Under the pieces are notes generated by a model that saw only the letters and a program-made list of their open reading frames with translations, ran no database searches and was not told the DNA's origin. From assembly GCA_019636695.1 (NCBI GenBank), contig JAHBXD010000001.1:241661-305660 (forward strand): a DNA stretch of 64,000 nt. Direction: 5' to 3'. Positions 51,231 through 59,331 of this stretch are shown piece by piece. This DNA is from Phycisphaeraceae bacterium (GTDB taxonomy: Bacteria; Planctomycetota; Phycisphaerae; Phycisphaerales; UBA1924). Position 1 is the first letter of the stretch. Each line of letters starts with the position of its first letter. The position numbers and the translations under genes are program-made.

Positions 51231-52043
51231 ATGGCGAAGATTTTCTACACGCTTGAAGAGGCCGCCCAGAAACTCGGCAAGAGCCAGGACGAAGTGCGCC
51301 AGCTCGTGGCCAACGGCCAACTTCAGGAATTCCGCGACCGCGACCGCCTCATGTTCAAGCGCGATCAGGTCGACGTGCTCGCCGGCGACGACTCCATCTC
51401 GCTCACCGACGATCTCGAACCCATCAGCCTCGCCTCCAGCGGCTCCGGCTCCGGCCTCTCCCTCGCCGACGACACCAAAGAAGGCACCGGCGCCGGCGGC
51501 AGCGGCATCAGCATCTTCGATGTCACCGACGAGGCCGACCCCAACTCCAAGACCGTCATGGCCGCCGGGGCAACCGCGCCCGACTTCTCCATCGATCCAT
51601 CCACCAGCGGCTCCGGCCTGCTCAACCTCACCCGCGAGGCCGACGATACCGGCCTCGGCGAAGACCTCATCAGCGATGTCTACGGACAGAGCGAGCAGCC
51701 CGTCGGCAACGGCGTCGGCGAACTCTTTGAAACCACCTCCGCCGTCGCCGATGTCGCCCCTTCCTCCCCCGGCGCAACCCTTATCGCCGTCGCACCCATC
51801 GATGGCGGATGGAGCGGCTTTGCCGGCGGCGCGGCCCTGGGCATGACCCTCAGCATGCTTGCCGTGCTCGGCCTGCTCATCATGGCCCTCACCGGCATCG
51901 GCGCAGGCGCAGGCGCTGCCGGCGGCACCGGCGACATGCTCGAACTCGTTTCCAAGAACCTCATGCCCGTCGTCGGTGGCATGGCAGGCGCCATCCTCAT
52001 CTTCGGCGTCATCGGCATGCTCATCGGCAAGAAAACCGCCTGA
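51231..52043 (+). CDS. membrane protein with N-terminal MerR/excisionase-like HTH
   Basis: A 270-aa protein. Residues 1-50 (MAKIFYTLEEAAQKLGKSQDEVRQLVANGQLQEFRDRDRLMFKRDQVDVLA) are a helix-turn-helix of the excisionase/MerR type. Residues 55-175 are a low-complexity Ser/Gly/Asp linker with repeated SxSGSGL and EADDTGLGE motifs. Residues about 190-268 hold two hydrophobic helices (GAALGMTLSMLAVLGLLIMALTGIGAG; LMPVVGGMAGAILIFGVIGMLIG). A DNA-binding-like head tethered to the membrane is implied; the HTH may instead be a protein-interaction module. Confidence 0.75.
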   Translation: MAKIFYTLEEAAQKLGKSQDEVRQLVANGQLQEFRDRDRLMFKRDQVDVLAGDDSISLTDDLEPISLASSGSGSGLSLADDTKEGTGAGGSGISIFDVTDEADPNSKTVMAAGATAPDFSIDPSTSGSGLLNLTREADDTGLGEDLISDVYGQSEQPVGNGVGELFETTSAVADVAPSSPGATLIAVAPIDGGWSGFAGGAALGMTLSMLAVLGLLIMALTGIGAGAGAAGGTGDMLELVSKNLMPVVGGMAGAILIFGVIGMLIGKKTA

Positions 52044-52075
52044 GGAAGCCTGAGCACGTCGCATCGGCGCGCTCC

Positions 52076-53572
52076 TTATGCATATCTCGCCTGTCTGGCC
52101 GCCCACGGCCGGTCGAGGTTGAGAATCAGGTACCGCAGCGCATCCACCGCGTGGTCGTGCCCGTCTTTCACCGGCACGAGTGACTCGGGCTTGTCTCGCG
52201 GATAGTGGTAACACTCCAGCGATTCGATCAGCCGCGTGCATCGCTCATGAATGAAGAGTTTCGGACGCTCGCGCGCGTTCCCGGGCGCCAGCCGCCAGCG
52301 CATCAGCGTCAGGCTTTCGGCAAGGCCGCACGTACGCCAACGCACACGCAGCCCCGCCTTGCGCATCACCTCGATGTTGGAAACTCCGGTCTGCTCCTGT
52401 CGGCCGCGCCCGGCCGGGTCCACGCCGATCCATTCCAGCACCGGCCGCGAGAGATCCGTCAACTTCGCGATCGCCTCGCCAAGCAGCATCTCCGTCCGCA
52501 CCAGTTCGTCGGTGATCGTCAGCACCCCGTCCGGCGTCAACGTCCCCCACACAACCACCGTCGGCGACCGATACCCGAAGTCCATCCCCGCGATCTGCCG
52601 ACCGGCCTCGATCCCCGCCGGAAGCGCGGAGATCACGTGCTTCGCTCGGTCAAACTCCGGAAGCACCGTGTCCGTACGCGAGGGCCGCAGGCACAGCATT
52701 TCGCTCTTCCACGTCATCGGGTCCACGCGAGACTTCTGGTCGATCGCGTCCGACACCAGCAGGTGCCCCGAGGGCGATCCCGATGCATCCCGCGCCTTGG
52801 CGCGACCGCCGCAGTCATCCCACAGCGGGCACGCTTCTTCTTCAGGGCCGCGGCACACGTGCTCATCCGTACACCGATCCAGCACATCCAGCACGCCCCA
52901 GCGAAAGAGCGCCCGTGAACCCTCCGCCGCCTGCTTCACCAGGCGATACATCAGCCCGTACGGCCGATGCATGGTTGAAAAACACTCGATGCACCCGCGG
53001 ACAAAGACGCCGTCGCACGTTCGCGAGCGCGTCACCAACTGCGCGGCCTCCCACAGGTCCGGATCGAACAATTCCACCTCGTCGCACCGCAGTTTCTGCA
53101 CCCGCGTGCCGCGGATGCTCGTCTCCGACTGCGCCAGAATCTCGCACGTCGAGCCGTTGGTCAGGTGCACACGGTCGCGCGTCGTCCTTCCGCGTACAAG
53201 TCTCGCAAGATCCTCGCGAGCAAAAAACTCCGCGAGATAATGGTGCATCCGGCGCGATTGCTCCAGCGATCCACCCAGAATCCGGATCGAGATCCCCGGT
53301 TTGAAAAGCATGTCCAGAAGCGTCGCAATCGCCCCGAGATACGTCTTGCCGCCCCCTCGATTCGCCCATACCACGCAATCTCTCGGCGGACCTGCCCGCC
53401 CACGCCTGAATGCACGCGCGGGGGGTTCAAAAAAGGCATGGCACAGATACGCAAACGGCGCGGTGTTGCCCTCCATGATCGGTGTGTGCGTCAACTGAAG
53501 GTTGAGCTTCTCACGAAGCAGTCGGTCAAGTTCAACGGGTGTCGTCGGCCGCGGCCAGGGAACGTCGGTCAC
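52076..53572 (-). CDS. terminase large subunit-like ATPase/nuclease
   Basis: A 498-aa protein with TerL architecture. The ATPase half has Walker A WANRGGGKT (69-77), Walker B LRCDEVELF (DE about 164-165) and coupling motif CFSTMHRP (about 197). The RNase H-like nuclease half has AGMDFGYRSP (Asp about 331), IGVDPAGRG (Asp about 385) and DGHDHAVDALRYL (Asp about 470-477). A four-Cys cluster (C234, C240, C248, C254) in the linker is unusual. The start is a GTG overlapping the GNAT stop (GTGA). In phages TerL packages DNA; here no portal, small terminase or capsid gene is nearby, so a cellular DNA-processing role is likely (inference). Confidence 0.88.
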   Translation of the reverse strand: MTDVPWPRPTTPVELDRLLREKLNLQLTHTPIMEGNTAPFAYLCHAFFEPPARAFRRGRAGPPRDCVVWANRGGGKTYLGAIATLLDMLFKPGISIRILGGSLEQSRRMHHYLAEFFAREDLARLVRGRTTRDRVHLTNGSTCEILAQSETSIRGTRVQKLRCDEVELFDPDLWEAAQLVTRSRTCDGVFVRGCIECFSTMHRPYGLMYRLVKQAAEGSRALFRWGVLDVLDRCTDEHVCRGPEEEACPLWDDCGGRAKARDASGSPSGHLLVSDAIDQKSRVDPMTWKSEMLCLRPSRTDTVLPEFDRAKHVISALPAGIEAGRQIAGMDFGYRSPTVVVWGTLTPDGVLTITDELVRTEMLLGEAIAKLTDLSRPVLEWIGVDPAGRGRQEQTGVSNIEVMRKAGLRVRWRTCGLAESLTLMRWRLAPGNARERPKLFIHERCTRLIESLECYHYPRDKPESLVPVKDGHDHAVDALRYLILNLDRPWAARQARYA

Positions 53573-54444
53573 GGTGTGTTCTCCCGGGGGAAGGTCGTCT
53601 TGATGCCCAGGGCGCGAAGAAGCGCGGATGACCGGTCGCCTCGCGTCGACCGGAGCGCGCGCAGCACGGCGGTTCGCTCCCGGGGGGTGAAAAAGAACGT
53701 CAGCGGATGATCGATGGCGCGGGCACGCGCCGCGGGGTCGGCCCCCGAGGCATCATGCGTGAACGCCGCGAGGCAAGGCGCAAGGTGCTTCTTTGCGCGA
53801 GTGAGCAGCGAAGTGGTTTCATCGTCTGCAAAGCGTCGCAGGCTCCCCCGCCCGCGCGCCCACAGGCGCAGTTCGCGCTCGATGAACGGGTCGGCCGCTA
53901 GGCGCGCAAGCATCGTGCCGTCGGCCAGCGCCGCGGCATCGGCCCCCACGTGGGCAAGGGCGTCGAGCAGGCGTGCCTCACCTCGCGCCGGAGGAAGCAG
54001 GTATCGGCGCATCCCCGCACGCTCGAACAAAGGCACGTGCGCCCCCATCGCGGCGACGGCCTCGGTGCGGATGGTCATCGGCGAAGCGAGATACGCCCTG
54101 ACCAGCCAGGCCGCAAGCCCCAGCCCCCGGTATCGCGGATCAACCACCACGCGCGCGATGGTGCGCACCTCGGCGTTCAATCGCGTCAGGATCACCCGAG
54201 GAGGCGCACCCGAATACCGCCCCGGCCACGCCAGGTCGCGCCAGCGACCGCGGAGCGCGGGGCGCGTGACCACGAGCACCGCCGCGAGCGTTCGCCGCGC
54301 GCGATCGTCGATTCTCAGCACGCACGCCACCGGCCCAGGCGGGCCGGCGCGGTAGTGCAGGTGGGCGAGGGTGTGATAGTCGTCAATCGTGCCTTCGCAC
54401 AGGTCAAACGAATGCAAGCGGTCAGGCGGGGTGGGTTCGGGCAT
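53569..54444 (-). CDS. GNAT-fold acetyltransferase partnered with ABC ATPase
   Basis: A 291-aa protein. Motif A is IARVVVDPRYRGLGLAAWLVR (about 96-117), preceded by a long N-terminal strand region (YHTLAHLHYRAGPPGPVACVLRID ... AAVLVVTRPALRG) and followed by FERAGMRRYLL. The C-terminal 130 residues are helical. Together with the upstream ABC ATPase it looks like the two halves of the known 'ABC-type ATPase fused to predicted acetyltransferase' family (COG2401), here as separate genes overlapping by 23 nt. Mom-like DNA modification is one possibility; direct evidence is lacking. GGAGAAGG precedes the ATG. Confidence 0.8.
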   Translation of the reverse strand: MPEPTPPDRLHSFDLCEGTIDDYHTLAHLHYRAGPPGPVACVLRIDDRARRTLAAVLVVTRPALRGRWRDLAWPGRYSGAPPRVILTRLNAEVRTIARVVVDPRYRGLGLAAWLVRAYLASPMTIRTEAVAAMGAHVPLFERAGMRRYLLPPARGEARLLDALAHVGADAAALADGTMLARLAADPFIERELRLWARGRGSLRRFADDETTSLLTRAKKHLAPCLAAFTHDASGADPAARARAIDHPLTFFFTPRERTAVLRALRSTRGDRSSALLRALGIKTTFPRENTP

Positions 54445-55150
54445 GGTCCTTCTCCGGCAGAAGGACCAGCGGCGGCTGGTCGAGGTCGATCCAGATCAGG
54501 CCCTCGGGGGAAAGGGCCTCCAGCAGTTCATCGCGAGCCGAGACGCACACCAGGCGGCGGCGTTCGCGCCTGGCCCAACGGGCCATCGCCCGGCAGACAC
54601 TGCGTGCGGTGGGGGTGTCGAGGTGTGTGCAAAACTCGTCGGCGAGCACCCAGCCGCCCGAAGCGCGCGAGGCGAGCATGGCTCGGGCAAGCAGCAGACG
54701 CGCCCTCTGCCCGTCGGAGAGCGCTTCGACCGGCTCGGCGATGAGACGTGCCTCGCCGAGTCCGGCGCCGGCCAAGGCCGCCAGCGCGTGCCCGACCGGG
54801 CCTGGGAGAAGGTCGATCACGCTTGCACCGGGGCGAAAGAGTGGTGATGCGCGCTCCGGTCGGGGTACGACGACCGGCGCATCTTCGCGTGCGTCAAGCA
54901 CGGCCTGAAGCGTGCGCGCGAGGCGCGATTTGCCTCCGCCGCTCGGCCCGGTGATGAACGTGACCGATGCGGGCGGCGTGTTTTCGGCGATTCGCTGAGC
55001 GAGGGCGAGGCGGTCGCGGTCGGTCATTCCCGGGCGCGGACCATCGGGCAGGCCGAAGAGCGCCAGCGCGCGCGCGGCGCGTCGCGAGCATGCGCGCGCC
55101 GGTGTGCCGCGGGCCTTGAGGACGCGCGTGGCGAAGTCGGGGTGGCTCAT
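54422..55150 (-). CDS. ABC-type ATPase (soluble, COG2401-like)
   Basis: A 242-aa ATPase without membrane segments. Walker A is FITGPSGGGKSRLA (about 65-78), the ABC signature ALSDGQRARLLLARAML (about 143-159), Walker B GWVLADEFCTHLDTPTA with D-loop (about 166-182); the H-loop His is not obvious (VCVSARDEL). It lacks the neighbours of a transporter and is coupled to a double-HTH protein upstream (ATGA) and the GNAT protein downstream (23-nt overlap). This fits SMC-like or DNA-associated ABC ATPases rather than transport. Confidence 0.85.
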   Translation of the reverse strand: MSHPDFATRVLKARGTPARACSRRAARALALFGLPDGPRPGMTDRDRLALAQRIAENTPPASVTFITGPSGGGKSRLARTLQAVLDAREDAPVVVPRPERASPLFRPGASVIDLLPGPVGHALAALAGAGLGEARLIAEPVEALSDGQRARLLLARAMLASRASGGWVLADEFCTHLDTPTARSVCRAMARWARRERRRLVCVSARDELLEALSPEGLIWIDLDQPPLVLLPEKDHARTHPA

Positions 55151-55596
55151 GCTGCGGCCTCCTTGCGGGAGTGCTCAAAAAGGGCGTCGATGACCAGGCG
55201 ATGCCGGCGGACGATGTGCAGGCTGATGCCGAGGGCGCCCGCGGCCTGGCGTGACGAAAGGCCGTGGAGTTCGCAGGCAACGGCGATGCGACGGCGAACG
55301 GGCGGCCAGTGCTCATGCTGCCGCATGACGAAGATGAAGCGTGGAGAACCGAGGCGTTTGAGCAAGGTGCGCAGACGTCTGCGGATGGAGGAGGGATGGG
55401 ATTGGGCGAGGCAGGCGATTTCGGCGGACGAGCGCCCATCGTGAAGTGCGGCGACGAGGATGAGCCGATCGTGCTCGGGGAGGTATTCGGCCCGGCGAAG
55501 GAGGGTTTCGGCGTGGTCGCGTTGGAGGCATCGTCGTCGGTCGATTCGGCGGGAGGAAGGGATGAAGTCGAGCGTGGCCTTGGCGATGGTGGACAT
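55147..55596 (-). CDS. DNA-binding protein with two helix-turn-helix motifs
   Basis: A 149-aa protein starting MSTIAKATLDFIPSSRRIDRR, with GGAG 7 nt upstream. Two sigma-region-4-like HTHs are seen: LPEHDRLILVAALHDGRSSAEIACLAQSHPSSIRRRLRTLLKRL and LHGLSSRQAAGALGISLHIVRRHRLVIDALF. It heads the operon with the ABC ATPase, GNAT and terminase-like genes, and so may be an operon regulator or a DNA-targeting subunit (a small-terminase-like role is conceivable). The frame is open to 55686, across the operator palindrome. Confidence 0.75.
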   Translation of the reverse strand: MSTIAKATLDFIPSSRRIDRRRCLQRDHAETLLRRAEYLPEHDRLILVAALHDGRSSAEIACLAQSHPSSIRRRLRTLLKRLGSPRFIFVMRQHEHWPPVRRRIAVACELHGLSSRQAAGALGISLHIVRRHRLVIDALFEHSRKEAAA

Positions 55597-55640
55597 TTTT
55601 GATCTCCGACTGGTTGCAGATATGGTTTTGGCTGGGTATA

Positions 55641-55658
55641 GTTCACTGATTGGTGAAC
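55641..55658. promoter_or_regulatory. perfect palindrome in the divergent control region
   Basis: GTTCAC-TGATTG-GTGAAC is a perfect 6-bp dyad. On the minus strand it is followed at once by TATACC, a -10-like element of the HTH-ABC-GNAT-TerL operon. An overlapping looser dyad, GGTGAACAT (55652-55660) / ATGTTACC (55670-55677), extends it. It is the likely operator for the S24 repressor. Confidence 0.65.
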
Positions 55659-55808
55659 ATACTCGGGGAATGTTACCGTACTTCAACCAGCACGCAAGGT
55701 TTTTGTTTGGCTAAAGATCGTATTTGAGGAGTTTCTGGTGATTCCCCTAGCACAAAGCCGGACATGGGAGGGGTTGAGAGGCTCAGAGGGCCGGGCGGGA
55801 GGTGCGAA

Positions 55809-56636
55809 ATGAAGAGTGAAGAGCGAGCCGGGGAAGACGTGGGCGCTTTGATTCGGGCCTCGCGCGAGGCGAGGGGGTGGACGCTCCAGCACCTTGCCGA
55901 GCGGGTGGGGTGTGCCCGGTCTTATCTGTCTTTGGTTGAGAACGGACGCAAGGGGCCGCCGGGGGATGACCTGCTCAGGGCGTTGGAGGGGGCGCTGTCG
56001 ATGTCGCCGGGGGTGCTGATTCGGGCGGCGCATCGCGAGCGTTTGCCGGCGGATATGCGGCGGGATCTTGAGCAGACCGAGCAGAGGGAGCGCATGGGGC
56101 GGCGGCTGGCGGAATTGCTGCTCGAATCAGGGGGGGAACTGGATGCGCTGCATCGATCAGGTGAGTTGCGGCGGCTGGTCGATGCGCTGCACAACGTCGA
56201 GGGGGAGATGCCCGCCTGGGTGATGCTGCCGGCGGAGGTGCCGGTGATCAACAAGGTTGCGGCTGGGTATCCGAGCGATTTCACGGACCTGGGCTATCCA
56301 GCGCGCATAGCGGATGAGTACATCCGGTGTCCGGATGTGCATGATCCGGATGCGTTTGCCTGCCGCGTGGTGGGCGACTCGATGCTCCCGGAGTATCGAG
56401 AGGGTGACATCGTGGTTTTCAGTCCGCTTCGTGATGTGCAGAGCGGGATGGATTGCTTTGTACGTCTTGAGCCGGATCACGAGAGCACCTTCAAACGGGT
56501 GTATTTTGAGCGCGGGGCGGGGGGGGAGGAGTTGATCCGGCTTCAACCGACCAACAGCGCGTATCCGCCGCGCGTGGTGGGGCGCGAGGAGGTTGCGGGG
56601 CTGTATGCGGCGGTGAGCGTAATGCGTCGGCTGTAG
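55809..56636 (+). CDS. LexA/CI-like repressor (XRE HTH + S24 peptidase domain)
   Basis: A 275-aa protein. An XRE HTH spans about residues 10-60 (IRASREARGWTLQHLAERVGCARSYLSLVENGRKGP), then a helical linker and an S24 domain. A LexA-type cleavage site VAAGYPS is visible (Ala152-Gly153), with catalytic Ser191 in VVGDSMLPEYREGDIVV and Lys229 in STFKRVYFE; the spacings of 38 and 38 residues match those of LexA (34 and 37). GGAGG lies 6 nt before the ATG. It is divergent from the four-gene operon and presumably represses it until RecA-stimulated self-cleavage (inference from family). Confidence 0.92.
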   Translation: MKSEERAGEDVGALIRASREARGWTLQHLAERVGCARSYLSLVENGRKGPPGDDLLRALEGALSMSPGVLIRAAHRERLPADMRRDLEQTEQRERMGRRLAELLLESGGELDALHRSGELRRLVDALHNVEGEMPAWVMLPAEVPVINKVAAGYPSDFTDLGYPARIADEYIRCPDVHDPDAFACRVVGDSMLPEYREGDIVVFSPLRDVQSGMDCFVRLEPDHESTFKRVYFERGAGGEELIRLQPTNSAYPPRVVGREEVAGLYAAVSVMRRL

Positions 56637-56784
56637 GGGGCATGAACCAGGGGTTTTATGGGGTCGAGATGATTTCGGTGGAAAAGGTCGGCTGAAGGTG
56701 GAAGAGGGCGGCATCCCCGTGAATGGGGGAGTCGTATGGAAGGGGTCCGCCGTGCGGGCGTGGATCTTTGTTGGGGGGTGCTTG

Positions 56785-59106
56785 ATGCAAGCAGTGAAGA
56801 GCGTGGTGTTGTCGGGCGTGACGGCGGCGTTGGCGGTTACCTGTGCGGCGGGTCACCCAGGGGGGACACACACGTATGGCAGCGGGACGCCGGGGGCCTC
56901 CGCGCCGAACGGGTGGATCAGCGAAGGCGTGGTTGTTCTGGGGCATATGCCCGTGTCGTCGTTTCCCGGGGCGACTTCGGGGAATGACTGCTGGGGGTAT
57001 GTGTCGCCATCGGGTCGTGAATATGCGCTGATGGGGGTGAACACGGGGATCGGGGTGGTTGAAGTGACGGACCCGATGAACCCGGTGATGATCGGGTTTT
57101 TCGCACACGGCACGAGCATGTGGCACGATGTGAAGGTGGTGGGGGATTGGGCGTATGCCGTGACCGAGGGCGGGGGCGGGATTCGTGTGATCGATCTGCG
57201 CCAAGCGGACCAGGGGGTCGTGACCAGCCCGGGGTCGGTAGGTTCGGGGCCTACGCACAACATCGCGGCGAACGAGGAGAGCGGGTACATCTATCGCACG
57301 GGGGGCGGCACGACGGCGGGTACGAACGGGATTCACTGGTATAACGCGGCGGCCAACCCGGCTGCGCCGGTGTATGAGGGTGGGCTGAACACCTGGTATG
57401 TGCATGATGCGCAGGTGGTGACCTGGACTGAGGCGCCTTTTGCGGGGCGTGAGATCGCGTTCTTGTATTCGGGGTCGGGGGGCAACGGGTCGGTGGACCC
57501 GGCGTTCCGGATTCTGGATGTGACGAACAAGTCGAACCCGGTGCTGCTGGGTGAGTTGCGATACAGCGGGCGGGCATATTGCCACCAGGGCTGGCTGACG
57601 GAAGATCGGCGGTATGTGTACCTGGATGACGAGCTGGATGAGCAGCAGTTCGGGTGGAACACGCGGACGCGGATCATCGATGTACAGGACCTGACGAACC
57701 CGGTCGAGGTTGGGTATTTCTCGAGCGGCGTGCCGGCGATCGATCACAACCAATACACGCACAACGGGTATGTGTATCAGGCGAACTATCGCTCGGGGCT
57801 GCGGGTGTTTGAGTATGCGAGCGACCCGCTGGCGCCGGTGCAGGTGGCGTTTCTGGATACGTTCCCGGCGAATGACGCGGCGAATTTTGACGGCGCGTGG
57901 AGCGTCTATCCGTATTTCCCGAGCGGGACGATCGTGGTGAGCGATATCCAGCAGGGGATGATTTTGTGCAAGGTGCTGCCGAACCGGCTGGAGTTTTCGT
58001 ATCCGGATGGTTTGCCGGAACGGATTGACCCGGCGGGGGGGACGATGATCCGGGTGCAGGTGAATGAGGTTCGCCGCACGCTGGACGCCTCGCAGGTGGT
58101 GATGATGTTTGATGACGGGGGGATGATGCGCGAGGTCGCGGGTGCGCCGACGGGGGTTCCGGGCGAGTTTGTGTTCACCACGCTGCGGGTGCTGTGCAGC
58201 ACGTCGCCGCGATATGCGTTTCGAGCGACGGCGGTGGAGGGTGACGAGTTTCTGGATCCTCCGCTGGCGTTGATGAAGGCGGAGGACTGGTTCTCGACGA
58301 CGGTGGCGAGCGACATCGCGGTGACGTTCCACGACGATTTCGAGCAGCACCTGGGGTGGACGGTGACGAACATCGGGGGGCTGACGGACGGCGCGTGGCA
58401 GCGGGGGATTCCGGCGAACGGGAACCGGGGCGACCCGCCGACGGACGCGGACGGTTCGGGGCAGTGCTATCTGACGGCGAACCGGACCGGGAACAGCGAT
58501 GTTGACAACGGTTCGACGATATTGACCAGCCCGGCGATGGATGCGACGGGGAATTCGTATATCAGTTACTGGCGGTGGTATCACAACTCGTTCGGGGCCG
58601 CGCCGTTTGAAGACATTTTCGTGGTGGAGGTATCGAACAACAACGGCGCGACGTGGACGACGCTGGAGATCGTGGGGCCGGACGGCCCGGAGGTGAGCGG
58701 GGGGTGGTTCCGCAAGACGTTCCGTATCAGAGACGTGTTTGCGACGCCTTCATCGCAGTTCCGGATTCGCTTCAACGCGAGCGACCTGGGGCAGGGGTCG
58801 GTGGTGGAGGCGGCGGTGGACGGGGTTGAAGTGTTCCGGATCGAGTGCGAGGATGCGCCGGTGTGCGCGGCGGACTTGTCGGGGAGCGCTGATCCGAATG
58901 ATCCGTGGTACGGCGTGCCGGACGGGATCGTGGATGCGAGCGACTTTTTCTATTACCTCGATCAGTTCGTGTCGGGGGGGATCGATGTCGCCGATCTGAC
59001 GGGGTCGAGCGATCCGAATGATGCTTCGTACGGCGTGCCGGACGGGGTGATCGACGCGGCCGATTTCTTCTATTACCTCGACTTGTTCGTGGCCGGGTGT
59101 CCGTGA
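56785..59106 (+). CDS. choice-of-anchor B family secreted protein with dockerin-like repeats
   Basis: About 773 aa with a signal peptide (MQAVKSVVLSGVTAALAVTCAAG). Residues about 60-400 form a beta-propeller of LVIVD-like repeats (YALMGVNTGIGVVEVTDPMNPVMIGFF, FRILDVTNKSNPVLLGELRY, TRIIDVQDLTNPVEVGYF), the choice-of-anchor B domain. Residues about 500-700 hold a concanavalin/MAM-like sandwich (DDFEQHLGWTVTNIGGLTDGAW ... SYWRWYHNSF). The C-terminus has two dockerin-like repeats (DPNDPWYGVPDGIVDASDFFYYLDQF and its copy). It is secreted and surface-linked; the ligand is unknown. Confidence 0.88.
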   Translation: MQAVKSVVLSGVTAALAVTCAAGHPGGTHTYGSGTPGASAPNGWISEGVVVLGHMPVSSFPGATSGNDCWGYVSPSGREYALMGVNTGIGVVEVTDPMNPVMIGFFAHGTSMWHDVKVVGDWAYAVTEGGGGIRVIDLRQADQGVVTSPGSVGSGPTHNIAANEESGYIYRTGGGTTAGTNGIHWYNAAANPAAPVYEGGLNTWYVHDAQVVTWTEAPFAGREIAFLYSGSGGNGSVDPAFRILDVTNKSNPVLLGELRYSGRAYCHQGWLTEDRRYVYLDDELDEQQFGWNTRTRIIDVQDLTNPVEVGYFSSGVPAIDHNQYTHNGYVYQANYRSGLRVFEYASDPLAPVQVAFLDTFPANDAANFDGAWSVYPYFPSGTIVVSDIQQGMILCKVLPNRLEFSYPDGLPERIDPAGGTMIRVQVNEVRRTLDASQVVMMFDDGGMMREVAGAPTGVPGEFVFTTLRVLCSTSPRYAFRATAVEGDEFLDPPLALMKAEDWFSTTVASDIAVTFHDDFEQHLGWTVTNIGGLTDGAWQRGIPANGNRGDPPTDADGSGQCYLTANRTGNSDVDNGSTILTSPAMDATGNSYISYWRWYHNSFGAAPFEDIFVVEVSNNNGATWTTLEIVGPDGPEVSGGWFRKTFRIRDVFATPSSQFRIRFNASDLGQGSVVEAAVDGVEVFRIECEDAPVCAADLSGSADPNDPWYGVPDGIVDASDFFYYLDQFVSGGIDVADLTGSSDPNDASYGVPDGVIDAADFFYYLDLFVAGCP

Positions 59107-59331
59107 GTGCGCGAGGTTTCGTGCACGATGCGCCACAGGCAGCGTTCGGGCGTGAAGCGGGGTGACGTTCGGCAATCTGTGCGCCGCATGGGCGGCGTGC
59201 GCGCGGGATGTGATTGTCGGAACATGATTGTGTAACGTGCTCTCGGCGGGGCGCACGGAGCGGCATTCTGCGCTTTGGGAAAGCGCAGCGGAGCAAGATG
59301 CCCGTTTGAGCGTGGGCAGGCTCGGAATCGA

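Noticed and set aside
52076-56636. Prophage call for the terminase/repressor region
   Set aside because: Only TerL-like and CI-like genes fit a phage; no portal, capsid, tail, lysis or integrase genes lie nearby, and flanking genes are chromosomal.
56656-58584. 642-aa minus-strand frame
   Set aside because: Arg/His/Pro-rich shadow of the choice-of-anchor B gene, without domain or ribosome site.
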